From: an uncultured Lachnospiraceae bacterium | GTDB lineage: Bacteria > Bacillota > Clostridia > Lachnospirales > Lachnospiraceae | Assembly (NCBI GenBank): GCA_902785985.1 | Contig: CADABA010000014.1 | Coordinates: 1-33,940 of the forward strand | Direction of reading: 5' to 3' | DNA: 33,940 bases | Shown: in pieces, positions 22,007 to 30,750 of the stretch | Position numbering within the stretch: the first letter of the stretch is position 1 | How the letters are laid out: each line of letters opens with the position of its first letter | Position numbers and translations under genes: made by a program | The notes under the pieces: model-generated | Told to the model about the DNA's origin: nothing | Databases searched by the model: none | Seen by the model: the letters and a program-made list of their open reading frames with translations, nothing else

Positions 22007-23881
22007 TCAGCCGTTATAATACGCGTCGAAGACAGCGTGCGCGATGGGGACCGCTGTTGCGCTCCCGGATCCCCCGTTTTCAGCAAGTACGACGACAACA
22101 ATATCCGGATCCTCCACATTGGAAAACCCTGTGAACCAGGAGTGCGTCCCGATCTGCCCGTCTGCCATCGTATACTCTGCAGAGCCGGTCTTCCCGGCGA
22201 CAGAGTACGGAAGATCGGAAAGTTCGGCTGCGGTTCCTTCATTTACGACCTGACACATCAGCTCTTTCAGCGCGTCCGCTTCCTGTTCCGACATGATCGC
22301 TCCATATTCCCTGGAAGTCCGGTTCTCAACGTAAGTACCGTCCGAACTTGTCACGCGTCCGACAAGCTGCGGCTGCATCAGCATGCCCCTGTTTGCGATT
22401 GCTGACGTGATAAGAGCCAGATGATAAGGCGTTACGAGCGTCTCCGCCTGCCCGAACGCAGTCTGGGCGATGGTCGCATTGTCGCTCCGGTCTGTCAGAT
22501 TGAACCGGCTCTTATTGTAGTGCAGATCGCACGGGAGTTCTTTTCCGAAGAGCAGCTCCTCAGAGGTCTTTGTAAGCTGCGCTGTTCCGAGACCAAGCCC
22601 GATCGCAGCGAAAGAACAGTTGCAGCTGTTGGCAAATGCGTTTCCAAAGTTCTCCTCGCCATGTGCCGTCCCGTCATAGCAGTGTACGATGTAATCATCG
22701 ATCACAAGCTCACCCTCACAGTTGAACGTAAAGCCGTCTGTCGTGCCGTACTGCTGCATGTAGGAAAGGGCTGTGACGATCTTGTAGGTGGATCCGGGCG
22801 GATAGAGCCCCTGCGTTGCCCGATTTACGAGCTGGCTTCCGGACGGATCCGATATGATCGCTTCCCAGTCGGCAGCTATCGTATTCGGGTCAAAATCCGG
22901 CTTGCTGACCATGGCAAGAATTGAGCCAAGCTGAGGATCGATGACGATTACCGCTCCCTGATAATCCCCAAGAGCATTGTAGGCAGCCTGCTGCAGGTTT
23001 AAATCCAGTGTCGTGACGACCGTATCTCCTGTATTTTTCTCTCCCCTGAATTCATTTACGATCCTGTCCAGGAAATTGTCATGCGATGTCAGGAGATCAT
23101 AGTTCATGATCGACTCAACACCGCTCTTCCCGTTTGTGGAATAACCGATCGCATGGGCAAACATATTGTGATAGGGATAATCCCGGATCTCTTTTCCATT
23201 CTCATCCACCTTTGTTGTGGCGATCACATTGTTCCTGGAATCCCAAATTTCACCCCGCCGTACATAGGCCGACTGGGAATCCTGCCGGCGGTTATACGGA
23301 CTGTTCTGAACCTTGTCACTGTGAAAATTAAAAAAAATAAGGTACCCGATCAGGCTCACGAACATCAGAATGAACACATACGAAACGAATGTGTATGCAG
23401 CGCCTTTCCGAAGGCGGATCCCTGTCGGCGGCTCGCTCTGCCACTCTTCCTCCGGTTCTTCCCCGTACGGATCTCTTTCGATTCCGTCCGGGGGAAAGGC
23501 TCCTTCATCGGCGCTCCTGCCGCTGTTCATCCCGTATCTGTCATCCTGATAAGCATTATAATAATTCTGTCCGGCATACCCCTGATTCTGCCTGTAGGTC
23601 CTGTTCCTTCCGACCGCTTCCCGATATTCCGCCCCGGAATCTCCACGGCGGCGGGCTTCCCTTGTATCCGGTTCAAAATCTGTCCGGCGGCTCACGGCGC
23701 GCCTTGTCCGTCTGTTGTAAGACCCGGATCCGTCTCCATAGAACGCATCCTCACGGGAATCGTGAAACTCTTCACTCTCCCGCATAATTTCCCGGACCTC
23801 CCGGCCAATCTGCTGCTCAGTCCGGTCCTCGACGTATCTTCTCTTCTTTTCGTCTCTCAAGTGCCTCTCCCTCATCCTCAC
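22007..23881 (-). CDS. class B penicillin-binding protein (PbpA/FtsI-type transpeptidase) with long cytoplasmic tail
   Basis: Cross-links peptidoglycan outside the membrane, partnered by the FtsW/RodA protein encoded just upstream. The three active-site motifs are clear: SxxK in YPPGSTYKIV (Ser364, Lys367), SxN in ANSCNCSF (Ser419) and KTG in VAGKTGSAEY (564-566). One membrane segment lies at about 162-186. The roughly 160 residues before it are unusual: hydrophilic, rich in Arg, Tyr, Asp and Gly, and probably disordered, where short PbpA relatives start almost directly with the anchor. The start is uncertain: GTG 23881 or ATG 23875 overlap the FtsW gene by about 65 bases, and a later ATG near 23785 would shorten the tail. 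Confidence 0.9.
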   Translation of the reverse strand: MRMRERHLRDEKKRRYVEDRTEQQIGREVREIMRESEEFHDSREDAFYGDGSGSYNRRTRRAVSRRTDFEPDTREARRRGDSGAEYREAVGRNRTYRQNQGYAGQNYYNAYQDDRYGMNSGRSADEGAFPPDGIERDPYGEEPEEEWQSEPPTGIRLRKGAAYTFVSYVFILMFVSLIGYLIFFNFHSDKVQNSPYNRRQDSQSAYVRRGEIWDSRNNVIATTKVDENGKEIRDYPYHNMFAHAIGYSTNGKSGVESIMNYDLLTSHDNFLDRIVNEFRGEKNTGDTVVTTLDLNLQQAAYNALGDYQGAVIVIDPQLGSILAMVSKPDFDPNTIAADWEAIISDPSGSQLVNRATQGLYPPGSTYKIVTALSYMQQYGTTDGFTFNCEGELVIDDYIVHCYDGTAHGEENFGNAFANSCNCSFAAIGLGLGTAQLTKTSEELLFGKELPCDLHYNKSRFNLTDRSDNATIAQTAFGQAETLVTPYHLALITSAIANRGMLMQPQLVGRVTSSDGTYVENRTSREYGAIMSEQEADALKELMCQVVNEGTAAELSDLPYSVAGKTGSAEYTMADGQIGTHSWFTGFSNVEDPDIVVVVLAENGGSGSATAVPIAHAVFDAYYNG

Positions 23882-25232
23882 GCAGAATATATAGTCCCTG
23901 TACGATTGCGATGACTATGATCGTGCTCATCACCGAACTGCCGCCGTAACTTACCAGGGGAAGCGTGATTCCCGTCATGGGGATAAACTTTGTAACTCCG
24001 CCGATCGTCAGAAAAACCTGGATAGCGTATTCCGTTCCGAGTCCGAGTGCGACCAGCTTATAGAACGGATTACGGATCTGCATTGAGATATTGACGATCA
24101 GTATGAACATATTCATGCAGATCAGGATCAGACTGATTGCGAACAGGCAGCCGAATTCCTCACAGATCGCCGCAAAAATAAAGTCCTTGGATGCAACCGG
24201 GATCGTCTCAGGCCGCCCGTGGTACAGGCCTGTTCCGAGCCAGCCGCCTGCTCCGATTGCGAACAGCGCCTGCGCGATCTGATAGCCGGACGTATCATAA
24301 ACAACAAGGGGATCCTTCCAGGCAGTGACCCTCTGTCTGACATGGCCGAATAAAAAGTAGGCTGCCACAGCCGCGGCAGAGCCTCCCAGGAGCCCTGCAA
24401 GCGGGTACACGGCTTTCCGTGTGGCCACGAACACCATCACAATGTATGCCGCAAAGAAGACCACCGCCGTCCCGAGGTCTGTGGAGAGCACCAGGATCCC
24501 CACATGGGCCGCCGCAACGATCGTCGTGATCACGACCGATTTGAATGATGTATCCCGCGCAAGCTTCGCCGCGATAAAGAAAACCAGCGTGATCTTCACG
24601 AGTTCGGAAAACTGGATCGTGATGCCGGCGACCGAGATCGAAAGCTTTGCTCCTCCGCTCACAGTCGCGAGTGCAAGGACTCCCAGCAGGGCAATGATTC
24701 CCAGCGCCGCGTAGAGCCAGGTAAGGCGGGGCAGGATCTTCATTTTCCGCACAACGACCGGTATCAGAAATGAAAGAACCGTCCCTGCCGACGCGATGAT
24801 GAACTGCTTTACAGCCTCCTCCAGATCCAGTCTGGCGATCATGATGAACCCGATGCTCAGAAGCATGAGCATATTGTTGACAAGAAGCATCGACGCCTTG
24901 CTGTACATGCTCATGTAGCCGTTTCGGGCAACTGAGTAAAAAATATAGACGCCCATGAGAAAAACCAGCGCAAGAAGGTTGCCTGTGTTCAGGAAGATCA
25001 GTAAAAAACCGAGTCCTGAAAAAAAGTACATGACAATGACCTGACGATGCGCGACCCGCTCCCGTCCTTCCTGCGTCTTTTTGCCGTAATATGTATAATC
25101 CTGCAGCGTAAAGATCAGAATAAGAAAGATGAAGAATATTCTGGACAGCTGAGTGAGCAGGTTCATCCCGTCACTCATTGCGTCCTTTGCGCTGAGGAAA
25201 TAATTTTGGACTCCTCTTAAAATCTCGTTCAT
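23817..25232 (-). CDS. FtsW/RodA/SpoVE-family peptidoglycan polymerase
   Basis: SEDS glycosyltransferase polymerising lipid II, with about ten membrane segments across 471 residues. The C-terminal family signature MTGITLPLVSYGGSSVMSTI is intact and the segment LSTDLGTAVVFFAAYIVMVF matches the conserved core. The loop with GRPETIPVASKDFIFAAICEEFG is typical. The start ATG 25232 overlaps the U32 stop by four bases (ATGA), and the PBP gene begins inside its last codons, so U32, SEDS and PBP are translationally coupled. Which of cell division, elongation or sporulation it serves cannot be decided here; the PBP pairing resembles FtsW-PbpA of Gram-positives. Confidence 0.92.
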   Translation of the reverse strand: MNEILRGVQNYFLSAKDAMSDGMNLLTQLSRIFFIFLILIFTLQDYTYYGKKTQEGRERVAHRQVIVMYFFSGLGFLLIFLNTGNLLALVFLMGVYIFYSVARNGYMSMYSKASMLLVNNMLMLLSIGFIMIARLDLEEAVKQFIIASAGTVLSFLIPVVVRKMKILPRLTWLYAALGIIALLGVLALATVSGGAKLSISVAGITIQFSELVKITLVFFIAAKLARDTSFKSVVITTIVAAAHVGILVLSTDLGTAVVFFAAYIVMVFVATRKAVYPLAGLLGGSAAAVAAYFLFGHVRQRVTAWKDPLVVYDTSGYQIAQALFAIGAGGWLGTGLYHGRPETIPVASKDFIFAAICEEFGCLFAISLILICMNMFILIVNISMQIRNPFYKLVALGLGTEYAIQVFLTIGGVTKFIPMTGITLPLVSYGGSSVMSTIIVIAIVQGLYILREDEGEALERRKEEKIRRGPD

Positions 25233-27496
25233 TCTACCCCGCGATTAAATTGTCCTTTCGTTAATTCGCCCTCGATTTCGACCGGGATCCTGTCCTTATA
25301 GGCCATGACAGCCTTTTTGACAAGATTTTCTGTCTCCTCCCCTGACTCCGACGTAAAGACAAGCCGGACCTTATCGATCCCTGACCTGGAAAGCGCATCC
25401 GCCTCGGCAAGAAGAGAGAGCCTGACCGGATTGTACAGTATATTATAACAGAAAACGCATACACATTTTACCGGAAATTTTCGGCGCTTACGATCCTGAA
25501 GTACAAGCTGCTTTGACGCTTTATCACACCCGGAGGTATTCTTCCGAAGACACTGTGCCGTGACCATGAGCGGAAGATGTCCGTAGACAATGCATTCACT
25601 TTCCCGGTTATCCCGCGACGCGATCTCCCTCCGGTTGAGCTCGACCGGGACCGTATCAAGTGTGATCCCCGCATCAAGCAGGAACCGCTTTGCCTCACTG
25701 TTCCAGGTATAGATTCCCGCGTCCGCCCGGACATACCGGCCAAGTCCCCGTTCAATGAGTGCCGTAGCACTCTCGAAAGAGCCTGCCAGGAAGCCTTTAA
25801 GTCCTGCTTCGATCAGCCCGGGCGCACTGTCATAGAGCACACTGCATGCCCCGTTCCGTTCGATATATGGCAGTGCGATCCAGGGCTCCTTTTCAGCCTT
25901 CAGAATTTTTTCAACATAAAGCATCGCTTTATCGGCAGCGCTCTTCGATCCGCGGGATGTGTCAAAAAGCATCACGGAATCAATATAAATCACGGAAATA
26001 TCCGGATTTCGAAGAACAGCCGCAAGCTGCCCGTCTGTGGATATACGAGCAGAAATGCTGATCCTGTTCTTCTTTTTTGCCGCGGACTCCGCAGACGCTC
26101 CCGGATTTTGGAATGTACGGTCCGGCGCCTCTCCGCCCTCTCCCGCAGCAGGTTCCATACAGGATCTTCTGAACGGAGCAAGGAGTTTCTCTCTAAGTCC
26201 GGAAAGAGCCTCTCTCCGCAGCTGATTGAGCGCTCCCATCGGGGCGAACGAGCTGCCGTCCGTATCAACGGACAGTTTTTCAAAATAAAAGTCCGTCTCC
26301 CCCGTCTTCCCGATCTGCGCCTTTATGCGCTCCTCGGAAAGCGGCCTTGCAGAGGCTTTCTGGGCTTTCTGATCAAGAGCACATACATATTCCTCATTCC
26401 GCTCCCGGACCGTCGTCCTGAGGGAGAGAGCCGTTCCTGCCCTTACACGTATTTCTCCCTGAACAGGAACCTTTTTTTCCTTCTCAACATACTCTTCACA
26501 AAAAAACGCGTAAAGATCTGCTCGCTTCTTTTCCTCTGCCTGTGAGAGTTCATTTCGACGGAATGCCATCATCTCCGGTCCGTTATGACGTCTCAGATAT
26601 CCGTCCGTAAATCCGTCGCGGTTAAACAGTGTATGCAGTATCTTTCTGTCTGCTTCCTTCACCGCATATCCCTGCCGTCCCTTTTCGAAATAGAGGTCGA
26701 GATACTTCCGGTACACGGAGACAACACCTGCAGCATACTCAGGCTGTTTCATCCTGCCTTCTATTTTGAGGGATGAGACACCGCTCTCGATGAGATCCGG
26801 AAGGCGGTCGAGCAGACACAGGTCTTTGGGGCTCAGAAGATCTCCCTTTATGTTCTTCCCTTCTCCGTCCCTTGTCTCGTATCTCAGCCGGCATGGCTGT
26901 GCGCATCTTCCGCGGTTCCCGCTGCGCCCGCCGAGTTGGCTTGAGAGCAGGCACTGTCCGGAGTAACAGACACACAGTGCGCCGTGGATAAATGCTTCTA
27001 CTTCCAGCCCGCTCTTTTCCCGGATCTTACGAAGCTCTTCAAGCGTCATTTCCCGGGCGGGAACGACACGGCTTATGCCCTGTTTCGCCAGGAAAGAGGC
27101 GGACTGCGGGCCGGTCACCGTCATCTGCGTGCTTGCGTGAAGCGGCAGATCCGGGAAATATCTCCTTATCGTCCTTAAAACTCCGAAATCCTGTACCAGG
27201 ACAGCGTCAAGCCCGCGCTCATAATAGGGCCGTATATACGCAGGCAGTTCGGAAAGCTCCTTCTCTTTAAGAAGTGTATTGACCGTAAGGTAGACTTTCA
27301 CGCCCCGCAGATGCGCATAATCAATGAGGTCAGCCAGCTCACTTTCCCCCGGGTTCTCAGCGTAAGCCCGCGCGCCGAACTTCGGACCTCCAATATACAC
27401 AGCGTCACACCCGGCGCTCGTGACAGCCCTGAGCCCCGCCGCAGAACCCGCCGGGGCGAGCAGCTCAACATCGGGACGGGTCTTCATTTTTTCCAT
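25229..27496 (-). CDS. U32-family peptidase-like protein with DUF3656, RlhA-like
   Basis: U32 proteins were named collagenase-like, but RlhA and relatives act in RNA hydroxylation with an iron-sulphur cluster. The N-terminus has VELLAPAGSAAGLRAVTSAG and DAVYIGGPKFGARAYA. The cysteine cluster is visible in FIHGALCVCYSGQCLLS followed by GNRGRCAQPCRLRY. The signature SLKIEGRMKQPEYAAGVVS follows. The C-terminal half contains a DUF3656-type region and a low-complexity joint around residues 455-475. The 755-residue length fits the large DUF3656 form. The start has GGAG five bases before ATG 27496. It lies just after the zapA terminator, so it may have its own promoter or rely on readthrough. Confidence 0.9.
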   Translation of the reverse strand: MEKMKTRPDVELLAPAGSAAGLRAVTSAGCDAVYIGGPKFGARAYAENPGESELADLIDYAHLRGVKVYLTVNTLLKEKELSELPAYIRPYYERGLDAVLVQDFGVLRTIRRYFPDLPLHASTQMTVTGPQSASFLAKQGISRVVPAREMTLEELRKIREKSGLEVEAFIHGALCVCYSGQCLLSSQLGGRSGNRGRCAQPCRLRYETRDGEGKNIKGDLLSPKDLCLLDRLPDLIESGVSSLKIEGRMKQPEYAAGVVSVYRKYLDLYFEKGRQGYAVKEADRKILHTLFNRDGFTDGYLRRHNGPEMMAFRRNELSQAEEKKRADLYAFFCEEYVEKEKKVPVQGEIRVRAGTALSLRTTVRERNEEYVCALDQKAQKASARPLSEERIKAQIGKTGETDFYFEKLSVDTDGSSFAPMGALNQLRREALSGLREKLLAPFRRSCMEPAAGEGGEAPDRTFQNPGASAESAAKKKNRISISARISTDGQLAAVLRNPDISVIYIDSVMLFDTSRGSKSAADKAMLYVEKILKAEKEPWIALPYIERNGACSVLYDSAPGLIEAGLKGFLAGSFESATALIERGLGRYVRADAGIYTWNSEAKRFLLDAGITLDTVPVELNRREIASRDNRESECIVYGHLPLMVTAQCLRKNTSGCDKASKQLVLQDRKRRKFPVKCVCVFCYNILYNPVRLSLLAEADALSRSGIDKVRLVFTSESGEETENLVKKAVMAYKDRIPVEIEGELTKGQFNRGVE

Positions 27497-27535
27497 ATGT
27501 TCTCCAATTCCAAAAGCCCTGAATTTCTGTACTCA

Positions 27536-27569
27536 TAAGAAAAAAGGGCGATCACTTCCGCAATCGCCC
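27536..27569 (-). terminator. intrinsic terminator after zapA
   Basis: On the minus strand GGGCGAT and ATCGCCC pair across ten bases and are followed by six T. It stands 74 bases after the zapA stop and 40 bases before the U32 start. Confidence 0.8.
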
Positions 27570-27642
27570 GACTTGATCATCATTTATCGAAGCGGTGCTG
27601 TCCGCATTCCGCTTTCGCTGCATGCTTACCGGACGCGGCGTG

Positions 27643-28002
27643 TTACTTTTTCCCGCGGCCGACCGGCCTTTCCTGCTCAGGAGCAGTGAGTTCCTCAAGA
27701 TCCATCTGGAGCTCAACGATCTTCTGCTTCAGATCATAGATCTCCCTGTCTTTGTTCTCAAGATCCTCATTGTAGACCTCAGCCTGATTTTTGGCCTTAA
27801 AGTAGTCGTCTGCGATATTCAGAGCAAGGAGGTTGCCTTTCGTCTCAGCCGCAAGACGATTATATCCCTTGAGCTCGGAGAGCTCACTGATTTTGTGATT
27901 CAGGTAAGATGCAACTCTCTGCAGATATTCTTCACTTTCATAGCCGGAAAGACGGGTGACTTTTCCCGCAATTACAACCGTGACCGAATTCTTAGCTGAC
28001 AT
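27643..28002 (-). CDS. zapA: cell division protein ZapA
   Basis: ZapA bundles FtsZ filaments at the division site. The 119-residue protein has the N-terminal ZapA fold (NSVTVVIAGKVTRLSGYESEEYLQRVASYL) followed by a long coiled coil (YNEDLENKDREIYDLKQKIVELQMDLEEL) and a basic tail. It is slightly longer than the Bacillus protein. GGAGG six bases before ATG 28002 supports the start. It has its own promoter just after ruvB and a terminator behind, so it can be expressed as a single gene. Confidence 0.92.
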   Translation of the reverse strand: MSAKNSVTVVIAGKVTRLSGYESEEYLQRVASYLNHKISELSELKGYNRLAAETKGNLLALNIADDYFKAKNQAEVYNEDLENKDREIYDLKQKIVELQMDLEELTAPEQERPVGRGKK

Positions 28003-28049
28003 GATCTGCCTCCGTTAACCTTTTGATAATGGCTGCGTGTACGCACTTT

Positions 28050-28103
28050 ATATGGTGTGTCCGCGCCGAACCAATTATGAAACAAAGGCACAAGACACCA
28101 TAT
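28050..28103. repeat. inverted repeat in the zapA leader
   Basis: ATATGGTGT at 28050-28058 and ACACCATAT at 28095-28103 are perfect complements across 36 bases. On the minus strand the first arm begins within a few bases of the expected zapA transcription start, so the message would start with a closed stem. Confidence 0.6.
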
Positions 28104-28107
28104 CCTA

Positions 28108-28135
28108 ATTATACTGAAATGAAAAGAAAATACAA
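28108..28135 (-). promoter_or_regulatory. sigma-A-type promoter of zapA
   Basis: On the minus strand TTGTAT (28135-28130), a 16-base spacer and perfect TATAAT (28113-28108). It is located just past the ruvB stop, about 105 bases before the zapA start. Confidence 0.7.
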
Positions 28136-28145
28136 CCTGAACTTC

Positions 28146-29150
28146 TCACCCTTCCTCCGGTTCAAGCCCCAGATGACGATAAGCAGCCGGAGAAGCCATA
28201 CGTCCTCTCGGCGTCCGGTTCAGGAATCCGATCTTCAGGAGGTAGGGTTCATATACATCCTCGATCGTTCCGGGATCTTCCCCGATAGACGCCGCGAGCG
28301 TCTCAAGGCCGACCGGACCTCCCCCGAACTTGACGATCATCGTCTCAAGGATACGGCGGTCGAGCATCTCAAGTCCATACTGATCGACATCGAGAAGATC
28401 GAGCGCGTCACATGCCACTGCCTCCGTGATCACACCGTCATATCGCACCTGGGCAAAATCGCGGATCCTTTTCAGCAGTCTGTTCGCCAGTCTGGGCGTC
28501 CCCCGGGACCTCCGGGCAAGCTGCATCGCTCCCTTCTCATCGATCTCAACATCGAGGAGCCCGGCTGATCTCGTTACGATCTCCATGAGTTCTTCCGGAG
28601 AATAGTATTCAAGATGGCCGATCACACCGAACCGGTCCCGGAGCGGAGCTGTGAGCATTCCCGGACGGGTCGTTGCACCGACGAGTGTGAACTGCGGCAG
28701 CTCAAGGCGGATCGACCTGGCTGCAGCCCCCTTTCCGATCACAATATCGATCGCGAAATCTTCCATAGCCGGGTAGAGGACCTCCTCCACCTGCCTGTTC
28801 AGCCGGTGGATCTCATCAACAAAAAGAATATCTCCCGGCTGCAGATTATTGAGAATTGCTGCCATCTCACCCGGCTTTTCAATAGCCGGGCCGCTCGTCA
28901 CCCTGATATGTGTCCCCATTTCATTGGCAATAATCCCTGCCAGGGTCGTCTTTCCCAGTCCGGGAGGACCGTAAAAAAGCACATGATCGAGCGCGTCCCC
29001 TCGCTGTTTGGCTGCCTCAATATAGACCTTCAGATTCGCCTTCGTCTTCTCCTGACCGATGTAATCAGAAAGCATCTGAGGTCTCAGGCTCTGTTCTATT
29101 TTTTTATCCTCGACGGTCGCTTCTGTCGTAATTTTTCTCTTCACAGGCAT
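28146..29150 (-). CDS. ruvB: Holliday junction branch migration ATPase RuvB
   Basis: Hexameric AAA+ motor that drives branch migration with RuvA. Walker A GPPGLGKT is at residues 61-68, Walker B with DEIH at 112-115, then the sensor region [18 protein letters not shown] with the arginine finger. The C-terminal winged-helix domain includes [33 protein letters not shown] sequence up to TPRGRMAS. Length is 334 residues, normal. The start ATG 29150 has AGGAG nine bases upstream. It is separated from ruvA by about 300 bases carrying repeat copy E; in most Firmicutes the two are nearly adjacent. Confidence 0.97.
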   Translation of the reverse strand: MPVKRKITTEATVEDKKIEQSLRPQMLSDYIGQEKTKANLKVYIEAAKQRGDALDHVLFYGPPGLGKTTLAGIIANEMGTHIRVTSGPAIEKPGEMAAILNNLQPGDILFVDEIHRLNRQVEEVLYPAMEDFAIDIVIGKGAAARSIRLELPQFTLVGATTRPGMLTAPLRDRFGVIGHLEYYSPEELMEIVTRSAGLLDVEIDEKGAMQLARRSRGTPRLANRLLKRIRDFAQVRYDGVITEAVACDALDLLDVDQYGLEMLDRRILETMIVKFGGGPVGLETLAASIGEDPGTIEDVYEPYLLKIGFLNRTPRGRMASPAAYRHLGLEPEEG

Positions 29151-29449
29151 TTTAAGTGTCTCCTGTTTCTAAATCGATGATCTGTTCTTTCCGTCTGCGC
29201 CGGCTGTTTCCGGCCGTTCCTTTACGTACCCGAAACTCTGCGGGTGCCCGCTTTCGCGACGGTGCTGTTTTCCGGCCTGCACTTCCTTCCCGGCAGGTAA
29301 AGTGTTTCCTTCGCGCCTTTGCAGTGCACAGCCTCTTTTTCGCACACGGCAGGAACGCCTCGGCGTTCCTGACTGAGGACATTTCTGCCTGGGGAAATAC
29401 CTGCACCTAAATATCTCAGACAGTCACTCTCACCGTGATAGCGGATCCG
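29151..29449. other. expanded ruvA-ruvB intergenic region with repeat copy E
   Basis: No convincing gene. An 84-codon minus-strand frame (29152-29406) that ends two bases before the ruvB start is very basic and partly inside the repeat; I treat it as chance. Short GC-rich inverted repeats are present, such as GCCGG...CCGGC near 29200. Confidence 0.55.
29345..29381 (+). repeat. interspersed palindromic repeat, partial copy E
   Basis: Contains the second-hairpin module in its best form: CAGGAACGCC at 29350-29359 and GGCGTTCCTG at 29362-29371, nine to ten pairs, preceded by CACGG and followed by ACTGAGG as in copy A. The core GGTGCTTCGCACC hairpin is not recognisable upstream; only loosely similar sequence is seen. 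Confidence 0.7.
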
Positions 29450-30058
29450 TCACAGCAGCTCCTTCAGCGCCGCCTTCAGGAGTTCCTCCACATCAGAGAA
29501 GCCCTGCGCGGATGCAGCACGCACAGCTTTCAGAGCCTGTGCATTCGGATATCCGAGCGCTGTGAGGGCAAGGACCGCTTCAGACTGAGGGCTTTCCTGA
29601 TCCGAACCATTTTTCCGTTCTTCGGTATGTGCAGCTTTCAGTTCGAACGCATCCATAAGGTCCACCTTGTCCTTCAGTTCAAGAATGATCTTCTGGGCGG
29701 TCTTTCTGCCGATCCCGGGCGCTTTGGAAATGGTTGCCGCATCATCCGACAAAATGGCAAAGCGAAGCGTATCTGCTCCCAGCGCAGAGAGGATCGCGAC
29801 ACCGGCCTTCGGACCGACACCGCTGACACCGAGAAGCTTTCTGAACATCTCAAGATCATCCTTTGAGAGAAATCCGAAAAGCTGCATTGCGTCCTCCCGC
29901 ACGGAAAAGTATGTATACACTTTGACGGAATCACCGATTCCGAGCTCTCCGTCGAGGATCGAGGCGGGTACAGTGACTCTGTAGCCGATTCCGTTATTCT
30001 CAATTATGAGGCTCTCCTCCTCGATTGCAGTGATATCCCCTTTTATATATGCGTACAT
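29450..30058 (-). CDS. ruvA: Holliday junction DNA helicase subunit RuvA
   Basis: Tetrameric junction-binding partner of RuvB. The OB-fold N-terminus is MYAYIKGDITAIEEESLIIENNG in the window; helix-hairpin-helix motifs follow in LLGVSGVGPKAGVAILSAL and ISKAPGIGRKTAQKIILELKDK. A variable acidic linker leads to the C-terminal domain SEAVLALTALGYPNAQALKAV that binds RuvB. Length is 202 residues, normal. GGAGG five bases before ATG 30058 supports the start. It begins after the terminator of the Gx transporter gene, so a ruv promoter should lie within 30059-30094, but I see none convincing. Confidence 0.96.
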   Translation of the reverse strand: MYAYIKGDITAIEEESLIIENNGIGYRVTVPASILDGELGIGDSVKVYTYFSVREDAMQLFGFLSKDDLEMFRKLLGVSGVGPKAGVAILSALGADTLRFAILSDDAATISKAPGIGRKTAQKIILELKDKVDLMDAFELKAAHTEERKNGSDQESPQSEAVLALTALGYPNAQALKAVRAASAQGFSDVEELLKAALKELL

Positions 30059-30094
30059 AAAAACCTCCGTTCAACGAACTCCCTGACAGTGCGT

Positions 30095-30129
30095 AAAAAC
30101 CCGGAGGATCTTATGAAGATCCTGCCCGG
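30095..30129 (-). terminator. intrinsic terminator of the NusG-II/Gx transporter transcript
   Basis: On the minus strand AGGATCTT-CAT-AAGATCCT forms eight pairs, extended by CCGG/CCGG past a two-base bulge, and is followed by G and five T. Confidence 0.8.
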
Positions 30130-30150
30130 CCTTCATATCCCCCGAGCGAT

Positions 30151-30672
30151 TCAATAATCTCCCTCTGCATAGATACGGGGAAGGACGATCCTGTCGGCCA
30201 GCCCCACCAGAATTCCGGCTGCAAGTCCCGCCAGCATAAGGACAGGAAGATACCAGCGCCACGGAAAACCCTGCAGGATCAGTACTGCGGCAATGACCTG
30301 AGCGACATTGTGGACAACACCGCCGAGAGCGCTCACTCCGATGATCCCGAATGCACGGGTCCGCTTAAGCAGCGCCATCGAGATGAGACTGGCAGCTGCA
30401 CCGCTCATACTGTAGACGATGCTGAACATATTTCCGAAAAGAAAGCCGATGATCAGGACCCGCAGCAAGCTGACCGTTATCGCCTCGACCGGTCCGTATA
30501 AGTAGAGGACGGCTGCGATCACCAGGTTGGCAAGTCCGAGCTTCATACCGGGAACCGGCACAGGAACAGGTATGAGGGCTTCAATGTAACCGCAGATAAC
30601 TGCCAGCGCCAGCAGCAGGCCCAGATATGCAGTTTTCACGCTCTTTCCTTCAAGCCGTTTCCGCATTCGCAA
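30151..30672 (-). CDS. Gx transporter family membrane protein (EetB-like)
   Basis: A 173-residue integral membrane protein of the family annotated Gx transporter or heptaprenyl diphosphate synthase component I, with an ECF S-component-like fold. Five or six hydrophobic segments are seen, starting with TAYLGLLLALAVICGYIEAL, then the motif PVPVPVPGMKLGLANLVIA typical of the family, and HNVAQVIAAVLIL near the end. Start is TTG 30672 or ATG 30666 after GAGG; the difference is two residues. It follows the NusG-domain-II gene by 78 bases. In Listeria and enterococci the same pair (EetA/EetB) belongs to the flavin-based extracellular electron transfer locus, but the other genes of that locus are not in the window. 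Confidence 0.85.
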   Translation of the reverse strand: MRMRKRLEGKSVKTAYLGLLLALAVICGYIEALIPVPVPVPGMKLGLANLVIAAVLYLYGPVEAITVSLLRVLIIGFLFGNMFSIVYSMSGAAASLISMALLKRTRAFGIIGVSALGGVVHNVAQVIAAVLILQGFPWRWYLPVLMLAGLAAGILVGLADRIVLPRIYAEGDY

Positions 30673-30750
30673 AAAACCTCTTCATCTGTGAGATCCCGGT
30701 TCGACCGGGAATTCTGTTTCATCGGGGACCCTGTTTGACGAATATGCGGA

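Noticed and set aside
29152..29406. 84-codon basic frame ending two bases before ruvB
   Set aside because: Begins inside repeat copy E, has an overlapping plus-strand frame of equal length, and lacks known motifs; more likely chance coding in GC-rich palindromic DNA.
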